Assembly (NCBI GenBank): GCA_002408485.1
Contig: DHSP01000038.1
Span: 27,807-60,515, forward strand
Origin: Proteiniphilum sp. UBA5283
GTDB taxonomy: Bacteria; Bacteroidota; Bacteroidia; Bacteroidales; Dysgonomonadaceae
Reading direction: 5' to 3'
DNA length: 32,709 nucleotides
A model generated the notes under the pieces. The model was not told where the DNA came from. It searched no databases and saw only the letters and a list, made by a program, of their open reading frames with translations. Position 1 is the stretch's first letter. Every line of letters starts with the position of its first letter. Position numbers and translations under genes: made by a program. Of the stretch, positions 25,459-32,709 are shown in pieces.

Positions 25459-28062
25459 ATGAGAAACATTTTCCTGCCGGTTTTCATGACAGTACTCCTG
25501 TTTGTTGTACCGACAAAGGGGAGTCTGTACGCCAACGAACCAGACTCCGCTTATCTCTTTGCCTATGGCGATACGAACGGGAACGGTCTCTATTTTGCCT
25601 GGAGCATCGATCAGGGCAGCTGGCATACCATCGGCCATCGTCATACATTTCTAAAATCGGACTACGGCAGATGGGGCTCCCAAAAAAGGATGTACAACCC
25701 GTTCCTCTACCGTGCACCGGACGGAAAGTGGCATTGCACCTGGAGCCTGAACCACGAGGATGGAGCCGTAGCCCATACAGTCTCCTCCAACCTGGTATAC
25801 TGGGAGCCACAGTCATACCCGGTACTAATGCCACTCGGAAACTGCCTCGACACGGAAATTAATTACGACCCTCATAAAAAAGGATTCCATATCCTCTGGC
25901 AGAGCGACAAGCCCACCGAAGGGATTTATCAAACCTTTACCAACGATTTCAGCCAATTTACGCCCGCTGAAAAGTCGAAGCGACACCCAAACAACAGGCG
26001 GGAGGTGACAATCGGAGGTGTTGAGGTGAGTGGAACAGTGCACCGGATAGCATGGGAAGAGATCGACCGGCTTATCAGCGCGCAGAGGCTGGCCGCCTAC
26101 AAACAACTTCAGAACAGTGAGAGGGTGGCAATGAATCCCGGCCAGTTCAGGGAGCCTGTCACCATTTCCCTGTCACCCAGTGCAAAAGAAAAGAAACCCA
26201 TCAGCGACATGCTGATGGGCATCTTCTACGAAGACATCAATTATGCCGCCGACGGAGGACTCTATGCGGAACTGGTTCAAAACCGGGGATTTGAATATGC
26301 ATTGAGCGACAAGGAGGGGCGCGATGAGAACTGGAACAGCCGCTTCGCCTGGTCAGTTAACAACGGGAGTCCACTTACAATTGATACACTCTCCCCCATC
26401 CATGCCAACAACAGGCACTACGCGGTACTGGAGATAGAGAAACAAGGCGTTGCACTAATCAACGAAGGGTTCAACGGCATTCCGGTGAAGAAGGGCGAAA
26501 AATACAACCTATCTCTGTTTGCCCGTTCAACGGAAAAGAGGAGAGGCCCCATTCTGGTGAGACTCACGGGAAAAAACGGGGAACTATATGGGGAGACAAC
26601 CACTGGAAGAATTGGTGCCGGCTGGAAAAAAATGGAAGCAGTGATTACGGCGACCGCCACGACAACCGATGCCCGTATTGAGGTGATTCCACAACAAACA
26701 GGAAGGGTGGAGCTTGACATGATCTCACTCTTCCCGCAGAATACATTCAAGGGACGTAAAAATGGCATGAGGGCCGACCTGGCACAAGCGCTGGCCGACC
26801 TCAAACCCCGCTTCATGCGCTTTCCAGGGGGCTGCGTAGCCCACGGCGACGGCATCGGCAACATCTACCGCTGGGAAAACACCATTGGCCCGCTCGAAGC
26901 GCGGAAGCCACAGCGTAACCTCTGGGGGTATCACCAGTCGTTCGGGCTGGGCTATCATGAGTATTTCCAGTTCTGTGAAGATATCGGCGCTGAACCAGTT
27001 CCGGTTGTGGCGGCAGGTGTTCCCTGCCAAAACTCTGCACATCATGGCTGCGTTATTGGCGGACAACAGGGCGGCATTCCCATGGAGGAAATGGATGCAT
27101 ACATTCAGTCGGTTTTGAACCTGATCGAATATGCAAACGGCGATGCGAAATCGGAATGGGGAAGAAAAAGAGCGGAAGCGGGCCACCCGAAACCGTTCAA
27201 CCTGAAATATATCGGCATTGGAAACGAAGACCTGATCTCCGATATTTTCGTGAAACGGTTCACCATGATTCACGACGCCATCAGGGAGAAATACCCCGAA
27301 ATCACCGTAATCGGTACCGCCGGCCCGTTCAGTGAGGGATCGGACTATGTGGAAGGATGGGAGCTGGCAACCAGGCTGGGACTGAAGCTTGTAGACGAAC
27401 ATTACTACCAGCCTCCCGGATGGTACCTCAACAACCAGGATTTCTACGACCGTTACGACCGTTCAAAAGCAAAGGTATACCTGGGAGAATATGCAGCTCA
27501 TGTTCCAAACCGTCACAACAATCTGGAGACGGCACTCTGTGAAGCACTCCACCTGATCAATGTGGAACGCAACGGAGACATCGTGGAAATGACTTCCTAC
27601 GCCCCTCTCCTGGCAAAAGAAGGCTACACGCAGTGGAACCCCGACCTGATCTACTTCAACAACAGCGAAGTGAAGCCTACTGTCGGCTACTACGTTCAGA
27701 AACTATTCGGGCACCATTCGGGAAATGAATACCTGCCAAGCGGTATCTCCTTTTCTGATAACCGGGAAGATATCAAAAAGCGTATTGCCACCTCTTTCGT
27801 GATGGACAAAAAAACCAATGAGCTGATCATAAAAATAGCCAACCTGCTACCTGTTCCCGTCTCTTCTTTCATCGACCTGTCGGAGATGAACATCACTAAG
27901 GAGGAAACGGCTATCATGACGGTGATAAAAGGCAACCTTGACGACAGAACCGTCAAACCGGAAGAATTCACACTCAGTGTCCAGGAAGATTTCAACCCTG
28001 AATTACCTGCTTATTCATTTTCGGTTATTCGCATAAAGACAAATAATAATTCCTCAAACTGA
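25459..28062 (+). CDS. GH51 alpha-L-arabinofuranosidase with degenerate GH43-like N-terminal module
   Basis: This 867-residue secreted protein has a signal peptide of about 1-25. Residues 27-185 look like part of a GH43 propeller: MYNPFLYRAPDGKWHCTWS, AHTVSSNLVYWEPQ. The catalytic Asp of the usual RDP is replaced by Asn80, and only about a third of a propeller is present. After a linker, a GH51 with an inserted CBM4_9-like sandwich (about 285-425) runs to the end. Acid/base Glu590 is in YIGIGNEDL and nucleophile Glu677 in VYLGEYAAH. The frame opens at 25321 inside araB, but ATG 25459, 10 bp after the araB stop, begins the signal peptide. It is similar to the GH51 at 31616 in its shared parts. 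The extra module may bind arabinan, or be a relic. Confidence 0.9.
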   Translation: MRNIFLPVFMTVLLFVVPTKGSLYANEPDSAYLFAYGDTNGNGLYFAWSIDQGSWHTIGHRHTFLKSDYGRWGSQKRMYNPFLYRAPDGKWHCTWSLNHEDGAVAHTVSSNLVYWEPQSYPVLMPLGNCLDTEINYDPHKKGFHILWQSDKPTEGIYQTFTNDFSQFTPAEKSKRHPNNRREVTIGGVEVSGTVHRIAWEEIDRLISAQRLAAYKQLQNSERVAMNPGQFREPVTISLSPSAKEKKPISDMLMGIFYEDINYAADGGLYAELVQNRGFEYALSDKEGRDENWNSRFAWSVNNGSPLTIDTLSPIHANNRHYAVLEIEKQGVALINEGFNGIPVKKGEKYNLSLFARSTEKRRGPILVRLTGKNGELYGETTTGRIGAGWKKMEAVITATATTTDARIEVIPQQTGRVELDMISLFPQNTFKGRKNGMRADLAQALADLKPRFMRFPGGCVAHGDGIGNIYRWENTIGPLEARKPQRNLWGYHQSFGLGYHEYFQFCEDIGAEPVPVVAAGVPCQNSAHHGCVIGGQQGGIPMEEMDAYIQSVLNLIEYANGDAKSEWGRKRAEAGHPKPFNLKYIGIGNEDLISDIFVKRFTMIHDAIREKYPEITVIGTAGPFSEGSDYVEGWELATRLGLKLVDEHYYQPPGWYLNNQDFYDRYDRSKAKVYLGEYAAHVPNRHNNLETALCEALHLINVERNGDIVEMTSYAPLLAKEGYTQWNPDLIYFNNSEVKPTVGYYVQKLFGHHSGNEYLPSGISFSDNREDIKKRIATSFVMDKKTNELIIKIANLLPVPVSSFIDLSEMNITKEETAIMTVIKGNLDDRTVKPEEFTLSVQEDFNPELPAYSFSVIRIKTNNNSSN

Positions 28063-28110
28063 TATTGACCATTTTCAGTGTGGGATAACAAACCATTCAA
28101 CAAATAGACA

Positions 28111-29166
28111 ATGAACAAACAAAGAGTAATACTCCTGATTTCACTTATTAGCTTGCTCGCAACATTGTTATCGTGTAAATCAACGCCAAAGGAAAAAGAT
28201 ATGGGTGCCTACCTGCTGGTTTATTTCACCGATCCTACCCACAGCCTTTTCATGGCGTTAAGTCCCGATGGGTACACCTTTACCGATGTCAACAACGGTC
28301 AACCTGTGATTGGAGGCGACACCATTGCCACGCAAAAAGGTATTCGTGATCCGCACATCACAAGGGGACCCGACGGCGCTTTTTACCTGGCAATGACCGA
28401 CCTGCACATCTTCGGACAAGAAGCCGGGTTTCGCGAAACTCAGTGGGAACGCGATGGTGATCTTCATGGTTGGGGTAATAACCGTGGCTTTGTGCTGATG
28501 AAATCATACGACCTGATCCACTGGTCACGCAGCAACCTGCTCGTAGAGGAACAGTTCCCACAGTTGAACGTTTCCTGTGCATGGGCACCGCAAACGATCT
28601 ATGACAAAAATGAGGGGAAAATGATGCTCTATTTTACCATGCGTCTCGACGGTGGCAAAACGAAAATGTATTATGCCTATACCGATGATGCCTTTACAAG
28701 GCTGGTTTCTGAGCCGAAGATAATTTTCGAATATCCTGATCCCGAAATTCAGGTATTGGATGCTGATATTACCTCTTTGCCCGATGGCCGTTTCCTGATG
28801 ACTTATGTTGCACAGGAAGGGCCGGCAGGGATTAAAATGGCTATTTCTGATAAAATCAACGGCGGCTATCAGTATCAGCCTGAACAGATCGACTTTGAAC
28901 CGCGCTCCTGTGAAGCACCAAATATCTGGAAACGTATCGGCGAAGAGAAATGGGTGCTGATGTACGATATTTTCAGCATCACCCCCCATAACTTTGGCTT
29001 TGCAGAAACATCCGATTTCAACACCTTCACGCACCTGGGACATTTCAACGAAGGAGCGATGAAAACAACCAACTTCAGTTCACCCAAACACGGGGCAGTG
29101 ATACATCTTACAAAAGAGGAAGCCGGAAAGCTGAGTGAACATTGGGGTTTGAACATGGAATTTTAA
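28111..29166 (+). CDS. GH43-family lipoprotein glycosidase (arabinosidase)
   Basis: This is a 351-residue lipoprotein with lipobox TLLSC (Cys22). The GH43 residues are Asp80 in GIRDPHI, an Asp in VLDADIT (217 or 219) and Glu268 in CEAPNI, with the CAWAPQTIYD strand at about 156-165. It is a different GH43 subgroup from the two arabinanase-like ones, closer to annotated arabinosidases. The mature start CKSTPKEKDM is not acidic, so a periplasmic face is more likely than the surface. It follows the GH51 fusion by 48 bp and precedes the GH127/146 gene by 36 bp. Alpha-L-arabinofuranosidase activity is likely but the linkage is unknown. Confidence 0.82.
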   Translation: MNKQRVILLISLISLLATLLSCKSTPKEKDMGAYLLVYFTDPTHSLFMALSPDGYTFTDVNNGQPVIGGDTIATQKGIRDPHITRGPDGAFYLAMTDLHIFGQEAGFRETQWERDGDLHGWGNNRGFVLMKSYDLIHWSRSNLLVEEQFPQLNVSCAWAPQTIYDKNEGKMMLYFTMRLDGGKTKMYYAYTDDAFTRLVSEPKIIFEYPDPEIQVLDADITSLPDGRFLMTYVAQEGPAGIKMAISDKINGGYQYQPEQIDFEPRSCEAPNIWKRIGEEKWVLMYDIFSITPHNFGFAETSDFNTFTHLGHFNEGAMKTTNFSSPKHGAVIHLTKEEAGKLSEHWGLNMEF

Positions 29167-29202
29167 CACGATGGAACAGTATATATTAAAATATTTATTC
29201 AG

Positions 29203-31605
29203 ATGAAGTGGAAATATCTTCAATGGTTCATCTCCTTTTTTATCTGCGTCTCTTTTGCAAACGCTCAGGTAAATAATCCGCTGATATCATATTTCAGGCT
29301 GCAGGAAGTAAGACTTTTGAATAGCCCGTTCAAACACGCGGAGGAGTTAAACAAACAGTACTTGCTGGAGCTGAGTGCCGACCGGCTGCTGGCTCCCTTT
29401 CACAGAGAGGCGGGCCTCACACCCAAAACAGAAAGCTACACCAACTGGGAGAACAGTGGGCTCGACGGACATATCGGTGGGCATTACCTCTCCGCCCTGT
29501 CGCTGATGTACGCCTCTACCGGCGATCGTGAAATAGAGTCACGGCTGGATTACATGCTCAGCGAATTGAAACAATGTCAGCAGGCCAACGGTAACGGCTA
29601 TATCGGTGGCGTACCTGGTGGCAAAACCATGTGGGAAGAGATCGCTTCCGGAAAAATCGATGCCGGCGGTTTCAGCCTGAACGGAAAATGGGTGCCACTC
29701 TACAACATTCACAAGACTTTTGCCGGACTTAGAGATGCTTACCTCGTTGCAGGAAAGAAGGAAGCCCGGGAAATGTTGGTAGCAATGACCGACTGGGCAA
29801 TTGAGTTGACAGCCGGATTAACCGACGAACAGATGCAGGATATGCTCCGTAGCGAGCATGGGGGGCTGAATGAGGTCTTTGCTGATGTAGCTGCCATCAC
29901 GGGTGACAAAAAATATCTGTCGCTGGCACGCAGGTTCTCACACCGTCATATTCTGGCTCCGCTCCTCGCGGAGCGTGACGAACTTACCGGCATGCACGCC
30001 AACACACAAATCCCCAAGGTAATCGGTTTCAAGCGCGTTGCCGATCTTGAGGGGGACGAGTCATGGGACAGGGCAGCCCGCTTCTTCTGGAAGACTGTCG
30101 TGGAAGACAGGTCGGTCTCCATGGGGGGAAACAGTGTCTCCGAACACTTTAATCCGGTGGATGATTTCTCCCGGATGATCAGTAGCATTGAAGGTCCGGA
30201 AACATGCAACACCCACAACATGTTGCGACTGACCAAAATGCTGTATCAGACATCAACCGATGCAAAATACATCGACTATTACGAAAGGGCACTCTACAAT
30301 CATATCTTGTCTTCACAACATCCCGAAACAGGAGGTCTGGTCTATTTCACACCGATGCGACCGGGTCACTACCGCGTATATTCGCAGCCCCATACAAGCA
30401 TGTGGTGCTGCGTGGGCTCAGGAATCGAAAATCATGGCAAATACGGTGAAATGATCTATGCCCATCGCGCCGACGAATTGTTCGTGAATCTTTTCATTCC
30501 CTCCGCCTTGCAGTGGGAAGAACAGCAAACAGAGATCATTCAGGAGAATAACTTTCCCTGTGAAGCGGAAACCCGCATCACGGTAAATCCCCGCAGAAAA
30601 AAAGAATTTACAATCCATCTCCGTCACCCTGAATGGGTAAAAGAAGGGGCTTTCAAGATCACTGTCAACGGGAAAGCATATCCTCTTGTACAGAAAAATG
30701 GCTATGTCTCCGTCAAAAGAAAGTGGAAGAAAGGCGACAAAGTGGTAGCACAGATGCCAATGGGCGTGAGAGCAGAACAGCTACCCGACCGCTCTAACTA
30801 CTACTCCTTTTCCTATGGCCCCATAGTGCTGGCTGCCAAAACTACCGACGAACAGCAGGCCGGTCTCTTTGCCGATGACAGTCGTGGCGGACACATTGCG
30901 CACGGCAGACAGATTCCCCTGAAAAGCATGCCGTTGCTCGTGGGAGACCCCGGTGAACTGGCATCGCTGGTAACAACAGTTGTCGGCAAACCGCTTACCT
31001 TTCGTCTGTCAAGTCTCTATCCTGAACAGTATGCTTCGGGCATGGAGCTGATACCTTTTTCCGGTCTTCACGAGTCACGCTATATCGTCTACTGGCCACA
31101 AGCCACGGCAGAGGAGGCAGAAAAGATTCGGATGAAAATGGAGCAGGAAGAGGCAAAACAACTGAAACTGGATGCAGCTACAATAGACAAGGTTGTTTGC
31201 GGCGAGCAGCAGCCTGAATCAGATCACTTTATTGCTTCAGAAAAGTCAAATGCAGGCGTATTTGAAGATACGCGATGGCGTGAAGCCGTAGGGTGGTTCA
31301 GCTACAAACTAAAAAACACAGGCCAAAAGGGCAGATATCTCTACATCGCCCATTTCAATAACGACCGCTCACGCAACTTCGACGTGCTGGTCAACAACCA
31401 GCATGTTGAATCGATCTCACTCAGCGGACACAAGGGTATGGAACCGCAGGAGCTTATCATCCCTCTTCCGGAGGAGTTGATACGCAACGAGCAACTCACC
31501 GTGAAATTCTCAGCTACGCCGGGAAGCACAACAGCCAGAATCACGGAAGTACGCCTCCTTTCGGAAACAACAGAGCAAAAAACATCTTTTAATTTTACAC
31601 AATAA
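29203..31605 (+). CDS. GH127/GH146 beta-L-arabinofuranosidase
   Basis: This 800-residue secreted enzyme has a signal peptide of about 1-21 (ending FANA). It has an (alpha/alpha)6 barrel of the old DUF1680 type (about 30-430), then beta domains (DUF4986-like) and a C-terminal sandwich (about 670-790, DUF6805-like). The Zn/cysteine site is visible: Glu333 and Cys335 in GPETCNTHN, and Cys402-Cys403 in MWCCVGSG. In this family the first Cys of that pair is the nucleophile. The length and C-terminal domains suggest GH146, a Bacteroidota group removing beta-L-arabinofuranose from pectic arabinan, rather than bifidobacterial GH127. The family is sure; the subfamily is my judgement. Confidence 0.9.
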   Translation: MKWKYLQWFISFFICVSFANAQVNNPLISYFRLQEVRLLNSPFKHAEELNKQYLLELSADRLLAPFHREAGLTPKTESYTNWENSGLDGHIGGHYLSALSLMYASTGDREIESRLDYMLSELKQCQQANGNGYIGGVPGGKTMWEEIASGKIDAGGFSLNGKWVPLYNIHKTFAGLRDAYLVAGKKEAREMLVAMTDWAIELTAGLTDEQMQDMLRSEHGGLNEVFADVAAITGDKKYLSLARRFSHRHILAPLLAERDELTGMHANTQIPKVIGFKRVADLEGDESWDRAARFFWKTVVEDRSVSMGGNSVSEHFNPVDDFSRMISSIEGPETCNTHNMLRLTKMLYQTSTDAKYIDYYERALYNHILSSQHPETGGLVYFTPMRPGHYRVYSQPHTSMWCCVGSGIENHGKYGEMIYAHRADELFVNLFIPSALQWEEQQTEIIQENNFPCEAETRITVNPRRKKEFTIHLRHPEWVKEGAFKITVNGKAYPLVQKNGYVSVKRKWKKGDKVVAQMPMGVRAEQLPDRSNYYSFSYGPIVLAAKTTDEQQAGLFADDSRGGHIAHGRQIPLKSMPLLVGDPGELASLVTTVVGKPLTFRLSSLYPEQYASGMELIPFSGLHESRYIVYWPQATAEEAEKIRMKMEQEEAKQLKLDAATIDKVVCGEQQPESDHFIASEKSNAGVFEDTRWREAVGWFSYKLKNTGQKGRYLYIAHFNNDRSRNFDVLVNNQHVESISLSGHKGMEPQELIIPLPEELIRNEQLTVKFSATPGSTTARITEVRLLSETTEQKTSFNFTQ

Positions 31606-31615
31606 TATGTTGATA

Positions 31616-32709
31616 ATGAAAAAATATTTTATAATTATCCTTTTATCGTGCATCCATATCATGGGTATAACTGCACAGCAACAGACCTGCGAACTAGTAG
31701 TCAATGCAAAAAAGCCTGGAGCAGAAATTCAACCCACCATGTATGGGTTGTTCTTTGAAGATATAAACTTTGGGGCCGACGGCGGCTTGTATGCCGAGCT
31801 GATCAAAAACCGTTCGTTCGAATTTCCACAATCATTAATGGGCTGGAACACCTTCGGTAAGGTAGAAGTACGTAGCGACAATGCTCCTTTCGAACGCAAT
31901 CCACACTATGTACGCCTGAGTTATTCGGGACACGCCCACAAGCATACCGGACTTGAAAACGAAGGATTCCGCGGTATCGGCATAAAGAAAGATGCAACGT
32001 ATCGTTTTTCGGTGTGGGCAAGAACATCCTCAAACAGCAAGATGCAAAAAATAAGAGTGGAGCTGATCGATTCAGAGAATAACCCGTTCGAACGGAAAGA
32101 ACTGGAGATAACCTCCGGCGAATGGAAAAAATATGAAGTGGTCCTCACCTCTCCCAAAGAAGAACCCAAAGCCACACTTCGTATTTTCCTCGTCACGGAA
32201 GGACCGCTGGATCTGGAACATATATCTCTTTTCCCGACGGACACCTGGAAAGGCAGAGAAAATGGATTGCGGAAAGATCTGGTGGAGGCACTGGATGAGT
32301 TAAATCCCGGGCTGTTTCGTTTCCCAGGAGGCTGTATCATAGAAGGAACCGATCTGGAGACCCGCTACGACTGGAAAAAGTCGGTCGGCCCCGTAGAGAA
32401 TCGCCCCTTGAATGAGAACCGCTGGCACTATACATTTGCTCATCGGTTGTATCCCGATTATTTTCAAACCTATGGCATGGGCTTCTATGAACTGTTCCTG
32501 TTGTCGGAAGATATAGGCGCAGAGCCCCTGCCTGTAGTAAATGTCGGGCTGGCATGCCAATATCAGAACAACGGGGAACACTGTCACGTGCCTGTGGGAG
32601 AACTGGGAGACTATATCCAGGATGCACTGGACCTCATTGAGTTTGCCAATGGAGACACCTCCACCAAATGGGGAAAAGTAAGAGCAGACATGGGGCATCC
32701 CGATCCCTT
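31616..32709 (+). CDS. GH51 alpha-L-arabinofuranosidase with CBM-like insert (3' end outside window)
   Basis: The open frame runs 364 codons to the window edge. The signal peptide is about 1-20 (IMGITA). The start of a GH51 fold (GLFFEDINFGADGGLYAEL, 44-62) is interrupted by a CBM4_9-like sandwich (about 75-215), after which the barrel resumes (RFPGGCIIEG). The sequence stops at MGHPDP. By comparison with the fusion protein at 25459, that is about 11 residues before the acid/base GNE, so the catalytic residues are not visible. ATG 31607 is in frame 1 bp after the GH127/146 stop. I prefer ATG 31616, which begins MKKYFII. It lacks the GH43-like module of its paralog. Confidence 0.88.
   Translation, partial: MKKYFIIILLSCIHIMGITAQQQTCELVVNAKKPGAEIQPTMYGLFFEDINFGADGGLYAELIKNRSFEFPQSLMGWNTFGKVEVRSDNAPFERNPHYVRLSYSGHAHKHTGLENEGFRGIGIKKDATYRFSVWARTSSNSKMQKIRVELIDSENNPFERKELEITSGEWKKYEVVLTSPKEEPKATLRIFLVTEGPLDLEHISLFPTDTWKGRENGLRKDLVEALDELNPGLFRFPGGCIIEGTDLETRYDWKKSVGPVENRPLNENRWHYTFAHRLYPDYFQTYGMGFYELFLLSEDIGAEPLPVVNVGLACQYQNNGEHCHVPVGELGDYIQDALDLIEFANGDTSTKWGKVRADMGHPDP

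Noticed and set aside
26725..27402. 225-codon minus-strand frame opposite the GH51 fusion
   Set aside because: It overlaps the conserved GH51 barrel and shows no motif of its own.
1..32709. tRNA, rRNA and CRISPR arrays
   Set aside because: No cloverleaf-like segment, rRNA sequence or regularly spaced repeat was seen on either strand.

Overview
The window looks like a Bacteroidota (Bacteroidales) chromosome. The evidence is two hybrid two-component regulators, a SusC/SusD pair, lipoprotein glycosidases and several promoters with the Bacteroides-type TAnnTTTG -7 box. Genus cannot be settled from the sequence; something near Bacteroides or Dysgonomonadaceae is plausible. The locus reads as a polysaccharide utilization locus (PUL) for arabinan or another L-arabinose-rich glycan, with the arabinose catabolic genes built into it.

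Layout: positions 1-207 hold the start of an IS110-family transposase on the minus strand, cut by the window edge, followed by an AT-rich non-coding stretch to 538. A hybrid sensor/regulator (HTCS1, minus strand, 539-4786) is divergent from a GH43 endo-arabinanase-type lipoprotein (4954-6462). A second regulator (HTCS2, minus strand, 6482-10534) converges on that GH43 and is divergent from the susC-susD-DUF3823 operon (10919-16628), which ends in a clear intrinsic terminator (16642-16695). A new promoter then drives a same-strand block from 16830 to the end of the window with no terminator seen: GH97, GH51, araD, araA, GH43, araB, a GH43-like/GH51 fusion, GH43, GH127/GH146 and a second CBM-containing GH51 cut by the window edge.

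Working model (inference): SusC/SusD import arabino-oligosaccharides. Periplasmic GH43, GH51, GH97 and GH127/146 enzymes remove alpha-1,5, alpha-1,2/1,3 and beta-linked arabinose. AraA, AraB and AraD convert L-arabinose to D-xylulose 5-phosphate. No arabinose permease and no AraR-type repressor is in the window. The genes for sugar release and sugar use therefore appear to share one activator-controlled promoter.

The most interesting signal outside the genes is a 30-bp element found twice (4874-4903 and 16753-16782; 23 of 30 bases identical). It carries CTACC-type half-sites exactly 21 bp apart and sits at the -33 position of the GH43 and GH97 promoters. A weaker 21-bp-spaced version lies inside a nested inverted repeat between HTCS2 and susC. 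The susC leader also carries a chain of tiny ORFs linked by stop/start overlaps.
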